From Solimonas fluminis (lineage in GTDB: Bacteria; Pseudomonadota; Gammaproteobacteria; Nevskiales; Nevskiaceae): DNA of 64,000 nt. The notes below the pieces were generated by a model, which was not told where the DNA came from, ran no database searches, and saw nothing but the letters and a program-made list of their open reading frames with translations. Positions 31,461 to 39,628 of the stretch are shown here, in pieces. The DNA lies in assembly GCF_002930645.1 (NCBI RefSeq), contig NZ_PSNW01000004.1:124370-188369 (forward strand). Direction: 5' to 3'. Made by a program: the position numbers and the translations under genes. The number at the start of each line of letters is the position of its first letter. Positions within the stretch are counted from its first letter, which is position 1.

Positions 31461-31904
31461 TCACCGGTTGAGAACCTGGAACGCCTCGGCCAGCGCGCCC
31501 AGCTTGCTGTCGGGGCCCTCGCTCCAGCGCGCGTTCCACAGGTCTTCGGCCCAGAGCTCGAAGTGGTCAATGTTGCCGACCAGCACCGCCGTGCCGTTGA
31601 GCCGGGCCTGGTTGCGCAGGAACTGGGACAGCTGCAGGCGGCCCTGCTTGTCGATCTCGCACTCCATGGCCAGGCCGATGAAGCGCTGGCGCAGCAGCGC
31701 GGCCGGGCCGCGTGGCGGCAGCTCCATGATCGACTTGACGATGTCCTGGAACTGCGGCGCGGGGTAGATCTCCAGGCAGGACTCCGGCCCCATGGTCACG
31801 ACCAGCTGCGATTCGCAGGTGTCCGCCAGTGTCTGGCGATAGCGCGCAGGGATCGCCAGGCGACCCTTGTCGTCAATCGTCAGTTGGTGCGATCCGGCAA
31901 ACAC
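31461..31904 (-). CDS. mraZ: Transcriptional regulator MraZ
   Basis: A 147-residue double-AbrB-fold DNA-binding protein that represses the mra/dcw operon by binding repeats at its own promoter. I place the start at a GTG (31904) because the product then begins VFAGSHQLTIDDKGRL, matching the family start (MF.G...LD.KGR) and length. The frame is open 12 more codons to a GTG inside the repeat array. Both DxxGR signatures are present (DDKGR at 10-14 and DKQGR in the second half). No strong Shine-Dalgarno site is seen ahead of the chosen start. Confidence 0.93.
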   Translation of the reverse strand: MFAGSHQLTIDDKGRLAIPARYRQTLADTCESQLVVTMGPESCLEIYPAPQFQDIVKSIMELPPRGPAALLRQRFIGLAMECEIDKQGRLQLSQFLRNQARLNGTAVLVGNIDHFELWAEDLWNARWSEGPDSKLGALAEAFQVLNR

Positions 31905-31926
31905 GTCGTTCAGGCGGTGGGTTTCC

Positions 31927-31971
31927 CCACTTTCCCCCACTTAGAGCCACTTATTAGCCACTATAAACCAC
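31927..31971 (-). promoter_or_regulatory. MraZ box: five GTGG repeats at 10-11-base spacing
   Basis: On the minus strand GTGG occurs at 31971-31968, 31961-31958, 31950-31947, 31940-31937 and 31930-31927, with spacings of 10, 11, 10 and 10 bases. The last two units read GTGGGGGAAA and GTGGGGAAAC. Tandem GTGGG-type repeats of one helical turn are the known MraZ operator. They overlap the -10 box and run into the mraZ leader, so occupancy would block transcription. Confidence 0.88.
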
Positions 31972-31988
31972 CCCTTGGCCCCCAGCAA
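31960..31988 (-). promoter_or_regulatory. Promoter of the mraZ/dcw operon
   Basis: TTGCTG (complement of 31983-31988) and TATAGT (complement of 31960-31965) are separated by exactly 17 bases. Transcription would begin near 31953, inside the GTGG array. This is the only good sigma-70 match immediately upstream of the 16-gene operon. Confidence 0.65.
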
Positions 31989-32270
31989 CAAAAATCGGAG
32001 CCAAAACCCGAGGCAAAACAAAAACTTAAGGCCACCTGAACGAGTGTTCTAAGACTCATATAAAACAACCAGTTACAACTGATACTTAAAGTTAGCGCCA
32101 AATTGGTGCGCGCCAAGTCCCTGATCCCGGCCGTTTGTTTTATTTAACTGCTTTTATTTAAAATAGTAAATAGAAAATCACAATGCTGCCCAAACGGCGA
32201 CGACGCGAGAGACCAGGGCGGAGGGACGGCGGGAGCAGAAGGGTGGCGGCGGCAGGTACGGCGACAAGCA
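31989..32270. other. AT-rich gap between the dcw promoter and the rnpB terminator
   Basis: No gene is apparent. Bases about 32040-32185 are markedly AT-rich against the surrounding composition. They hold a near-palindrome CAGTTACAACTG (about 32070-32081) and GCGCCAA twice (around 32096-32102 and 32111-32116) within AGCGCCAAATTGGTGCGCGC. These could be extra regulatory or upstream-promoter elements for the dcw operon. The GC-rich remainder (32186-32270) shows nothing I can interpret. Confidence 0.4.
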
Positions 32271-32276
32271 GGAAAG

Positions 32277-32304
32277 CCCATCGGGCCCTGGCGGGCCCGA
32301 TGGG
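32277..32304 (-). terminator. Terminator-like hairpin after RNase P RNA
   Basis: CCCATCGGGCCC (32277-32288) pairs perfectly with GGGCCCGATGGG (32293-32304) around a TGGC loop, 8 bases past the RNA 3' end on the minus strand. It is followed there by CTTTCC, only a short U-run. Stem strength makes termination likely. Confidence 0.7.
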
Positions 32305-32311
32305 GAAAAAT

Positions 32312-32692
32312 GGGGAGTCGGCCGATAAGCCGGGTTCTGTCCTGAGCCCTTGCGGGCCGAGGCAACCATTCCTCTACGCGACGCGTCACCGCGGCGCTTT
32401 AGCAGCCTACCCGGATGGCGCGCGGGCCGCGCGTCGCAGCCTTGCGGCTGCGCCCATCCCTATTTGGCCTTGCTTCCGGTGGGGTTTACCGTGCCGTTGC
32501 CGTTGCCGGCCCCGCGGTGCGCTCTTACCGCACCGTTTCACCCTTGCCTGATCCCTTGCGGGCCATCGGCGGTCTGTTCTCTGTGGCACTTTCCGTCGGC
32601 TCGCGCCGCCCAGGCATTACCTGGCACCTTGCCCTGTGAAGCCCGGACTTTCCTCCCCCGCTTTCGCGGCGGCGATTGCCTGGCCGGCTCCC
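32312..32692 (-). ncRNA. rnpB: RNase P RNA (M1-type, bacterial class A)
   Basis: On the minus strand the hallmark blocks appear in order. GAGGAAAGTCCGGGC follows the 5' stem, then AGGGCAAGGTGCCAGGTAA, then AGAGGAATGGTTGCC, then ACAGAACCCGGCTTATCG near the 3' end. These are universally conserved in bacterial RNase P RNA (P4, J-regions and P1 closure). The 5' GGAGCCGGCC pairs with the 3' GGCCGACTCC to form P1 with a single mismatch, which sets the ends to within a few bases. The RNA is the catalytic part of tRNA 5' processing. Length of about 381 nt is normal. Confidence 0.96.
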
Positions 32693-32698
32693 GCAGGC

Positions 32699-32704
32699 AT
32701 TATC
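32699..32704 (-). promoter_or_regulatory. -10 box of rnpB
   Basis: GATAAT on the minus strand ends 7 bases before the inferred RNA 5' end, which supports that end. It is preceded by a short inverted repeat ATCCGCC/GGCGGAT. No good -35 box is visible. Confidence 0.5.
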
Positions 32705-32785
32705 CGCCTTGGGGGCGGATTTGCACATGACTCCAGCGCCAGCCGGCGCCAGAATGCCGCTCTTTGCCTTCCAGGGAATACCGAC

Positions 32786-33217
32786 ATGCCCCGCTATGAA
32801 GTCCGCCTGGCTGCCACCGTGCGCGCGCCGGTCGCCGAGGTCTTCGCGTTCTTTGCCGACCACGAGCGCTTCACGACCCTGTTCGGCAGCAAGGGCGAAC
32901 GCATCCGCGCGGGCGAGCTGGAGCCCAACGGCATCGGCTCGGTGCGCCGCATCGGGTCCGGCCGCAACAGCTTCGACGAGACCATCGTGGCCTTCGAGCC
33001 CAACCGCCGCATCGACTATCAGGTCACCCGCGGCAGTCCCATCAGGAACCACCTGGGCCAGATCCGGTTCAGCTCCGGGGATGGCGCGACGGAGATCGAC
33101 TACCTGATCCGCTTCGACCCGAAGATTCCCTGCACCGGCAAGCTGCTGGTGCTGGGGCTGCAGATGATGTGGCGGCGCAATGCGCCGAAGATACTCAAGG
33201 GCCTGGAGCGCGCTTGA
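32786..33217 (+). CDS. SRPBCC-family (polyketide cyclase/START-like) protein
   Basis: A 143-residue cytoplasmic protein with the SRPBCC fold pattern: an N-terminal strand (YEVRLAATVRAPVAEVFAFFADHERF), a central beta-sheet and a long C-terminal helix. Such proteins bind hydrophobic ligands, but this one has no residues that define a specific reaction. The ATG at 32786 is preceded by AGGGA. The gene is divergent from rnpB, and its stop lies 5 bases before the next ATG, so it is likely co-transcribed with the following binding-protein gene. Ligand unknown. Confidence 0.75.
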   Translation: MPRYEVRLAATVRAPVAEVFAFFADHERFTTLFGSKGERIRAGELEPNGIGSVRRIGSGRNSFDETIVAFEPNRRIDYQVTRGSPIRNHLGQIRFSSGDGATEIDYLIRFDPKIPCTGKLLVLGLQMMWRRNAPKILKGLERA

Positions 33218-33222
33218 ACACC

Positions 33223-33984
33223 ATGCCGCGGCGGGTGCTGTCGCATACCTGCTCCAACACCGAGATCGTCTGCGCCCTGGGCTGCGCCGACCGCATCGTC
33301 GCCATCGATACCGACTCGGACTATCCGCCGGAGGTCGTCGCAGCGATCCCCAAGCTCGGCCGCGACCTGGACCTGGACGTGGAGGCGGCCATTGCCTTGG
33401 GGCCCGACCTGGTGCTGACCTCGCTGACCGTGCCCGGGCACGAGCGCATCGTCGCCGCCCTGCAGGCCGCCGGGCTGCGCTGCATCGTGATCGACCCCCT
33501 GGGTCTCGACGACGTCTTCGATAGCATCCGCGTCATCGCCGAAGCCCTCGGCGTGCCGGAGCGCGGCCAGGCCCTGGTGGCGGAGATGCAGGCCGCGATG
33601 CCGGCCGTGGCGCCCGCCGCCGATGCGCCGCGCGTGCTGGTGGAGTGGTGGCCCAAGCCGGTGATCGGCGCCGCGCGCCGCTCCTGGGTGCACGATCTGA
33701 TCGAGCGCGCCGGCGGCCGCAATCTGCTGGCGGACCACGAACTCAAGAGCGCCACACTGGAAGTACCCGAGGCGCAGCGGCTGGCGCCGGACATCGTGGT
33801 GATGTCCTGGTGCGGCGTGAAGCCGGAGAAGTACCGCGCCGACGTGGTGCTGCGGCGCGAAGGCTGGGAACACGTACCGGCGGTGCGGGACGAGCGCGTG
33901 CACCCCATCACCGAAGCCTTCCTCGGCCGCCCCGGGCCGCGCCTGGTGGAAGGCTACCGCGCGCTGCGCCAACTGATCGGCTGA
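33223..33984 (+). CDS. Periplasmic-binding-protein-fold protein, BtuF/cobalamin-binding-like, without a signal peptide
   Basis: A 253-residue protein of the TroA/BtuF (PeripBP_2) superfamily. The N-terminal lobe starts directly with RVLSHTCSNTEIVCALGCADRIVAIDTDSDYPPEV, followed by a long backbone helix (about 95-130) and a C-terminal lobe. Family knowledge: relatives bind vitamin B12 or metal chelates for ABC import. Unusually there is no signal peptide and no permease or ATPase gene nearby, so it may act in the cytoplasm. A TTG at 33214 would add three residues. It follows the SRPBCC gene by 5 bases. Confidence 0.72.
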   Translation: MPRRVLSHTCSNTEIVCALGCADRIVAIDTDSDYPPEVVAAIPKLGRDLDLDVEAAIALGPDLVLTSLTVPGHERIVAALQAAGLRCIVIDPLGLDDVFDSIRVIAEALGVPERGQALVAEMQAAMPAVAPAADAPRVLVEWWPKPVIGAARRSWVHDLIERAGGRNLLADHELKSATLEVPEAQRLAPDIVVMSWCGVKPEKYRADVVLRREGWEHVPAVRDERVHPITEAFLGRPGPRLVEGYRALRQLIG

Positions 33985-33991
33985 CAAGAAC

Positions 33992-35677
33992 ATGCGTACT
34001 CCCCTGGCGGTTTCCCTCGCCCTGCTGCTCTGCGCCTGCGGCAGTTCCTCCACGACCGGCGCGCCCTCCGGCGACGGCGACCTGCCTCCGGCGGAGCGCT
34101 CGCCCTCCATCCTGGAGACGCGATTCCCGGGCATCCGCACCGTGCCGAACCTGCTCTGCGCCGAGGACTATCTCGGCACCACCGGCCTGCTGGTCCCGAC
34201 GCTGCTCGACCCGGAACGCTTCAGCCCGGTGGACGGCGGCCCGGAAGCGCCGCCCGAGATCGCCGCGCAACTGCCGCGTGACGTGCATTTCCGCGGCCGG
34301 CAGGAATCCTTCGACGGCCATCACTACTACGCCGTTCGCGAGGGCCGCATCTGGATCAAGGCCAACCGCGACGCCACCGGCACCGACGAGCCCTGGCGCC
34401 AGTTGCGTATCCCCCGCTGCCTCGACGGCCAGGTCTCGGAAATCTCCGCCGACGGCACCGTGCTGATCGCCCTCAACGCGCAGCGCGACATCTACACGCT
34501 GGACTACGTCAACGGCGCCATCGGCAGCGGCGGCTGGACGCGGCGCTGGGGGCCCTTCTTCTGGACCGACCTGGGCGGCCGCATCTTCGACGACGTGCGC
34601 GACTGGGCCGCCACGCATTTCACCGGCAGCGATGAATACTTCGTGGACAGCGCCGGACGGCGGCAGGCACCCGCCGGCATCCTCAACGTCTTCCTGCTGC
34701 GCGGCGACGGCCTGCGCATCACCTACATCGACCCCTGGCTGCCGATGGACGAGAGCCGCGAGGTCTGCGGGCCCGAGCGCGGCACCGCCGTGATCGCCGG
34801 CCTCAGCGGCAGCGGCTCCACCGCCATGATCGTCACCGCCGCCGGCGATATCTACACCCGGCTCTATGAGTTCGACGTTTCCGGCGGCAATGCCGTGCTG
34901 CTCGATTACTCCTGGCAGGACCAGGCCGGCGTCGAGTCGCCGAAGATCCAGCTGCCGGCGCCGGAATGGATCCGCCACCCGCGCATCCCGGGCCGCATCA
35001 CCGACCGCATCAGCCTGCGCAAGCTGCCGCCCGGTTCCGAGCACCGCCTGATGCGCGTGGAGGGCCAGGACGGCAGTGGCCGCAGCGGCTACTGGGAGCG
35101 CGACATCGCCGGCGGCGGCTGGCGCTTCGTCTTCACCGGCGAAGCCCTGCAGGGCCGCGCCCTGCCCCTGGACGGCCCGCAGCACGGCCTGCCCGAGGAT
35201 TTCGCCTACAGCGGCCGCATCGGCGGCCATGACGCACAGCTGCTGGACTTCAACCCCTACTGCTCGCCGGCGACGCTACGCATCGACCTGAACGGCCAGC
35301 CGCTGGACCTGGAACTGCACAGCACCGACGGCCTGCGCCAGGAACGCCGCGCTCGCGGGCTCGACATCTATCCGCGCTACTACCGCGCCGCGGTGAAGGT
35401 GCCCGCCGCGCTGTGGCAGCAGCGCGCCCGCCAGCCGGCCGCCGTGCAGGAATTCCTGGCGCAGCATTTCGGCGAGCGGCCGGTGCTGGAAACGGAGCTG
35501 TATGCCACCCGGGGCCGTATCGACATCGCACAGGCCTGCTGGACGCTGCGGCGCGACGGCGGCGGCCTGCTGGAGGACCTTACCCAGCCGCCGCTGCCGG
35601 ATGCCGGGACACTGCTGGCGATCCTGCTGGCACAGCAGGAGGATGGGCGGCTGCCGAGGGTTTGCCTGGCGGGGTGA
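33992..35677 (+). CDS. Lipoprotein of unknown function
   Basis: A 561-residue protein with a lipoprotein signal peptide: MRTPLAVSLALLLCAC, with Cys16 the likely acylated residue. It is followed by a Ser/Gly/Pro linker. The mature part is rich in aromatic residues and short beta-type segments (for example GDIYTRLYEFDV and WRFVFTGEALQG), suggesting a beta-propeller or beta-sandwich, but I recognise no family. Three cysteines lie in the region of residues 55-300. The gene starts 7 bases after the binding-protein gene, so the three genes from 32.8 to 35.7 kb probably form one unit. Function unknown. Confidence 0.7.
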   Translation: MRTPLAVSLALLLCACGSSSTTGAPSGDGDLPPAERSPSILETRFPGIRTVPNLLCAEDYLGTTGLLVPTLLDPERFSPVDGGPEAPPEIAAQLPRDVHFRGRQESFDGHHYYAVREGRIWIKANRDATGTDEPWRQLRIPRCLDGQVSEISADGTVLIALNAQRDIYTLDYVNGAIGSGGWTRRWGPFFWTDLGGRIFDDVRDWAATHFTGSDEYFVDSAGRRQAPAGILNVFLLRGDGLRITYIDPWLPMDESREVCGPERGTAVIAGLSGSGSTAMIVTAAGDIYTRLYEFDVSGGNAVLLDYSWQDQAGVESPKIQLPAPEWIRHPRIPGRITDRISLRKLPPGSEHRLMRVEGQDGSGRSGYWERDIAGGGWRFVFTGEALQGRALPLDGPQHGLPEDFAYSGRIGGHDAQLLDFNPYCSPATLRIDLNGQPLDLELHSTDGLRQERRARGLDIYPRYYRAAVKVPAALWQQRARQPAAVQEFLAQHFGERPVLETELYATRGRIDIAQACWTLRRDGGGLLEDLTQPPLPDAGTLLAILLAQQEDGRLPRVCLAG

Positions 35678-35691
35678 CCCGAACGCCTTTG

Positions 35692-35717
35692 CCCTTCGAC
35701 AGGCTCGGGGCGAACGG
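35692..35717. repeat. Dispersed palindromic repeat, copy 2
   Basis: CCCTTCGACAGGCTCGGGGC followed by GAACGG. This matches the reverse complement of the core at 53823-53855 and the layout at 8580-8612. It lies 15 bases beyond the lipoprotein stop, in the gap between two convergent genes. Confidence 0.6.
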
Positions 35718-35798
35718 TTGGGCTAGTCACTTCACGACTCACAGCCCCCTCGGCAACTGCTCCTGCGTTGCCACCTCGGGCATCCATGCGCCCGCCAA

Positions 35799-35822
35799 CC
35801 CTCTCCCGCAAGCGGGAGAGGG
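35799..35822. terminator. Perfect 11-bp hairpin between convergent genes
   Basis: CCCTCTCCCGC (35799-35809) pairs with GCGGGAGAGGG (35812-35822) with a two-base loop. It sits between the lipoprotein gene and the mgtE stop, placed to terminate both, but has no U-tract on either side. A related CCCCTCTCCC hairpin lies at 48001-48023, also between convergent genes. Confidence 0.45.
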
Positions 35823-35835
35823 GGCCTGCGGGAAG

Positions 35836-37188
35836 TCAGTGAATGAGGATCAGCGTCCCCAGCCCCAGGAACAGGAAGAAGCCCATCACGTCGGTGAAGG
35901 TCGTCACCACCACGCTGCCGGCCAGCGCCGGGTCCAGCCTGAGGCGGCGCAGCAGCAGCGGCACGAACACGCCGGCCGTGGCCGCGCAGCCCAGGTTCAT
36001 CACCAGCGCCAGGCCGATCACCAGCGACAGCGCCGGACTCTTGAACCAGAACAGCACCACCAGCGCGATCACCAGGCCCCAGAGCAGGCCGTTGATCAGC
36101 GCCACCGCGATCTCCTTCTTGAACAGCGCACCGGTGTTGCCGCTGCCGACCTGGCCCAGCGCCAGGCCGCGCACCATCAGGGCCACGATCTGGTTGGCGG
36201 TGATGCCGCCCATGCTGGCGACGATCGGCATCAGTACCGCCAGCGCCACCACCTGGCTGATGGTGGCCTCGAACATGCCGACCACGCGGGCGGCGATGCA
36301 GGCGGTGAACAGGTTGACGCCCAGCCACAGCGCGCGGCGTCGCGCGGCCTTGCGCACCGGCGCGAACAGGTCCTCGTCCTCGTCCAGGCCGGCCATGGCC
36401 ATCAGGTTGTGGTCCGCCTCGGCGCGGATGACGTCGACCACGTCGTCCACCGTGATGCGGCCGAGCAGGATGCCCTTCTCGTTGACCACCGGCGCCGATA
36501 CGAGGTCCGCGTTCTCGAAGCGCTGCGCCACCTCGCGGTCCGACAGGGTGTCGAGGAAGGGCTCGCGCTCGTGCTCCATCACCGCCTGCACCAGCGAGTC
36601 CGGGTCCCGGGTCAGGATCTTGTCCAGCGGCAGCGTGCCCAGGTAGGCGCCGTAGCGGTCCACCACGAACAGCGCGTCGGTATGCGGCGGCAAGTCGCCG
36701 CGCAGGCGCAGGTAGCGCTGCACCACGTCCAGCGACACGTCCGGACGCACCGTGACGGTGTCGGTGTTCATCAGGCCGCCGGCGGTGTCCGGCTCGTAGG
36801 CCAGCACCGACTCCAGGCGCGCGCGGTCGTCGGCGTCCAGGGCCTTGAGCACCTGCTGCGTCACGGTCTCCGGCAGGTGCTCGATGAAGTCGGCGAGGTC
36901 GTCAATATCAAGCTCTTCGGCCGCCGCCACCAGCTCGGCGGTATCCATTTCCCGCATCAGGCCCTCGCGCACCTCGTCGGCCAGATGCAGCAGCACCTCG
37001 CCGTCGTCCTCCCGGTCCACCATCTCCCAGACGACGTTGCGTTCCTGCGGCGGCAGCGACTCCAGCAGGCCGGCGATCTCGGCGGGGTTGAGCGCCTGCA
37101 GCGAGCGCTTCACCGGCAGCAGGCGGCCACCTTCCAGCGCCTCGCGCAGGCGCGTCAGGTGGGCCTGGTTGCGGGTCTGCTCGGACAT
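35836..37188 (-). CDS. mgtE: Magnesium transporter MgtE
   Basis: A 450-residue MgtE-type Mg2+ channel. The N-terminal MgtE_N superhelical domain (about 1-130; VDREDDGEVLLHLADEV) and a tandem CBS pair (about 135-260) form the magnesium sensor. Five TM helices (about 285-450) follow, with the family motif PIVASMGGITANQIVALMVRG. It lies 3 bases past the ptsI stop and so is co-transcribed with the PTS genes. The length is typical of MgtE. Confidence 0.95.
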   Translation of the reverse strand: MSEQTRNQAHLTRLREALEGGRLLPVKRSLQALNPAEIAGLLESLPPQERNVVWEMVDREDDGEVLLHLADEVREGLMREMDTAELVAAAEELDIDDLADFIEHLPETVTQQVLKALDADDRARLESVLAYEPDTAGGLMNTDTVTVRPDVSLDVVQRYLRLRGDLPPHTDALFVVDRYGAYLGTLPLDKILTRDPDSLVQAVMEHEREPFLDTLSDREVAQRFENADLVSAPVVNEKGILLGRITVDDVVDVIRAEADHNLMAMAGLDEDEDLFAPVRKAARRRALWLGVNLFTACIAARVVGMFEATISQVVALAVLMPIVASMGGITANQIVALMVRGLALGQVGSGNTGALFKKEIAVALINGLLWGLVIALVVLFWFKSPALSLVIGLALVMNLGCAATAGVFVPLLLRRLRLDPALAGSVVVTTFTDVMGFFLFLGLGTLILIH

Positions 37189-37191
37189 GGA

Positions 37192-38937
37192 TCAGGACCT
37201 GCCGTCGCCCTGATCGAGGGCGGCGATCAGTTCGCGCATCTCGTGCAGGTCGGTGGAGGCCAGCAGGCGCGCCGTGGTGCGGCGCAACGCCCCGATGTCC
37301 GAGTCCATGATGATGCGCTTGACCTCCAGCACCGAGGCCGGATGCATCGAGAAGTCGGTCAGGCCCAGGCCCAGCAGCAGGCGGGTGTAGCGCACGTCGC
37401 CGGCCATTTCGCCGCACATCGCCACCGGGATGCCGGCCTGGGCCCCTGACTCGATGGTGTGGCGGATCAGCTGCAGCACGGCCGGGTGCAGCGGGTCGTA
37501 GAGGTAGTTCACCTCGTCGTCGACGCGGTCGATCGCCAGGGTGTACTGGATCAGGTCGTTGGTGCCGATCGAGAAGAAGCGCGCATGGCGCGCCAGCATC
37601 GGCGCGGCGATGGCCGCGGCCGGCACCTCGATCATGGCACCCACCGGCACCTCGGCAGCCATCTTCCGGCCCTCGCGCTCCAGCTCCGCGCGAGCCAGGT
37701 CGATCAGGCCGATCGACTGCCGGTATTCCTGCAGGTTGGAAATCATCGGCAGCATGATCTGCACGCGGCCGAGGGCCGAAGCGCGCAGCAGCGCGCGCAC
37801 CTGCACGCGGAACAGCTCCGGCTCCTTCAGGCACAGGCGGATCGCGCGCAGCCCCAGCGCCGGGTTGTTCGGCGTGGGGCCGAGCTGGCGTCCGGAATCC
37901 ACTTGCTTGTCGGCGCCCAGGTCCAGCGTGCGGATCGTGATCGGCCCCTGGACCGAGGACACGATGCGCGCGTAGGCCTCGTACTGCTCGTCCTCGGACG
38001 GCAGCGTCTTGCGGTTCATGTACAGGAACTCGGTGCGGTACAGGCCTACGCCTTCCGCACCGTTGGCAGCCGCCTCGCGGGCGTCCTCCGGCAACTCGAT
38101 GTTGGCCAGCAGGCGGATCTTCACGCCGTCGCGCGAGACCGCGGCCTTGCCGCGCAGCTTGACCAGGTTGCGGCGGTACTCGGCCTGCTCGGCCTGGCGG
38201 TTGCGGTAGAACGCCAGCGCCTGCCCGTCCGGGTCGGCCAGTACATGGCCGGGTTCGCCGTCCACCACGATGAGTTCGCCGTCGCGCAGCAGGCGGCGCG
38301 CATCGCGCAGGCCCACCACGGCGGGAATGCCCAGGCTGCGCGCGAGGATCGCGGTATGCGACAGCGGGCCGCCGTACTCGGTGACGAAGGCGGCGACGTT
38401 CTGCTGCGACAGCAGGATGATGTCGGCCGGGGTGATGTCGTCGGCGACGATGATCAGCGGCTCGGCGCCCGCCTCCACCTTCGGCAGCGCCTTCTCGGAC
38501 TTGAGCAGCGACCGGAGGATGCGCGCCACGACGTGTTCCACGTCGTCCTTGCGCGTCTTCAGGTAGGGGTCGTCCATCTGCTCGAACACCGCCACCAGCG
38601 CGTCGCGGGTCTTGCGCAGCGCCGCCTCGGCATTGATGCCCAGGTTGCGGATGTGCGAAACCGTGGCCTCGGTGATGGAGCGGTCGTCCATCATCAGCAG
38701 GTGGGTGTCGATGAACGCAGCGATGTCGCCCGGCGTGCCGGGCGGAATCTGGTTGCGCACATCGCGCAGTTGCTCGTGCGCGCGCGCGTGGGCTTCACCG
38801 AAACGCCTGACCTCACCCTCGACCTCGGCCGGCTCCAGCCGGTACTCGGGCGCATCGAGGTCGCCGGCGTGCATCTTCTGCACGCGCGCGATCGCGATTC
38901 CGCGCGAGACGCCGATGCCGGTGAGCCAGAGCGACAT
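37192..38937 (-). CDS. ptsI: PTS enzyme I (phosphoenolpyruvate-protein phosphotransferase)
   Basis: A 581-residue enzyme I that takes phosphate from PEP and gives it to HPr. The phospho-histidine is His194 in GGPLSHTAILARSLGIPAVV. The C-terminal PEP-binding TIM barrel has YRTEFLYMNR and SIGTNDLIQYTLAIDR. It has no N-terminal GAF domain, so it is a PtsI-type rather than PtsP-type protein. It follows HPr by 9 bases. No sugar-specific EIIB/EIIC is present, so the relay is probably regulatory. Confidence 0.97.
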   Translation of the reverse strand: MSLWLTGIGVSRGIAIARVQKMHAGDLDAPEYRLEPAEVEGEVRRFGEAHARAHEQLRDVRNQIPPGTPGDIAAFIDTHLLMMDDRSITEATVSHIRNLGINAEAALRKTRDALVAVFEQMDDPYLKTRKDDVEHVVARILRSLLKSEKALPKVEAGAEPLIIVADDITPADIILLSQQNVAAFVTEYGGPLSHTAILARSLGIPAVVGLRDARRLLRDGELIVVDGEPGHVLADPDGQALAFYRNRQAEQAEYRRNLVKLRGKAAVSRDGVKIRLLANIELPEDAREAAANGAEGVGLYRTEFLYMNRKTLPSEDEQYEAYARIVSSVQGPITIRTLDLGADKQVDSGRQLGPTPNNPALGLRAIRLCLKEPELFRVQVRALLRASALGRVQIMLPMISNLQEYRQSIGLIDLARAELEREGRKMAAEVPVGAMIEVPAAAIAAPMLARHARFFSIGTNDLIQYTLAIDRVDDEVNYLYDPLHPAVLQLIRHTIESGAQAGIPVAMCGEMAGDVRYTRLLLGLGLTDFSMHPASVLEVKRIIMDSDIGALRRTTARLLASTDLHEMRELIAALDQGDGRS

Positions 38938-38946
38938 GGCTCGTCC

Positions 38947-39213
38947 CTAGGCCTCTTCGCCGAAGCGGTCCGCGACCAGTGCCGCCAGCTCGTCCAGGGC
39001 CTGCTGGGCGTCCTCGCCTTCGGCGATCAGCGTGACCTGGGAGCCCTTGGCGGCGGCCAGCATCATCACGCCCATGATCGACTTGCCGCTGACCTCGCGG
39101 CCCTCCTTGCGCACCCGCACGTCGGACTCGAACTTGGATGCCAGCGTCACCAGCCTGGCGGCAGCGCGAGCATGCAGGCCGAGCTTGTTGACGATGTCGA
39201 CGGTCTTTTCCAC
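38947..39213 (-). CDS. ptsH: Phosphocarrier protein HPr
   Basis: An 88-residue HPr with the EI-phosphorylated His14 in NKLGLHARAAARLV and a candidate regulatory serine, Ser45, in GKSIMGVMML, equivalent to Ser46 of firmicute HPr. The presence of hprK four genes upstream makes Ser45 phosphorylation plausible. The gene follows the EIIA gene by 10 bases. Confidence 0.97.
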   Translation of the reverse strand: MEKTVDIVNKLGLHARAAARLVTLASKFESDVRVRKEGREVSGKSIMGVMMLAAAKGSQVTLIAEGEDAQQALDELAALVADRFGEEA

Positions 39214-39223
39214 CGGACTCCCC

Positions 39224-39628
39224 TTAATCCTGATTGTCTTTGCGGGGACAGGCGATGATGCCGCGCTGCCCCCCTTCCACTGCGCACTGCGCCATCTCGG
39301 GCAGCGCCAGCCTGGGATAGTTGAAGATGCGCACCAGCATCGGCAGGTTGATGCCCGACACCACGCGCACGCTGCGCCCCGCCGACAGCTTGTTGGCGAT
39401 GTTGCTCGGCGTCGAGCCGAAGGCGTCGGTCAGCACCAGCACGCCGTCGCCGTCGTCCAGCCGGTCGGCCAACTTCTGTCCCTGCAGGATCAGACCCTCG
39501 TGGTTCTGCACCAGATGCACTTCCAGCGCGTCATGGCGCAGCGGCAGATCGCCCAGCATGTGGCGCATGGTCTCGAGCAGGTTCTGGCCAAGCTTGCCGT
39601 GGGTAACCAGCAGGATGCCGACGCTCAC
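39224..39628 (-). CDS. PTS EIIA component, mannose/ManX-type
   Basis: A 134-residue PTS EIIA of the mannose family. Its N-terminus MSVGILLVTHGKLGQNL holds the phospho-acceptor His10. The start is a GTG (39628) overlapping the rapZ stop by 4 bases (GTGA); no ATG is available nearby. Stand-alone EIIA(Man) proteins beside HPr, EI and HprK occur in many proteobacteria without sugar permeases and are thought to be regulatory. Confidence 0.93.
   Translation of the reverse strand: MSVGILLVTHGKLGQNLLETMRHMLGDLPLRHDALEVHLVQNHEGLILQGQKLADRLDDGDGVLVLTDAFGSTPSNIANKLSAGRSVRVVSGINLPMLVRIFNYPRLALPEMAQCAVEGGQRGIIACPRKDNQD

Noticed and set aside
32144-32730. Several short open frames across the RNase P RNA
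   Set aside because: They overlap a structural RNA with unmistakable conserved blocks and show no coding character.
34504-35230. Minus-strand frames opposite the 561-residue lipoprotein
   Set aside because: The plus-strand frame has a credible lipoprotein signal, good spacing to its upstream gene and normal amino-acid balance. The antisense frames are low-complexity.
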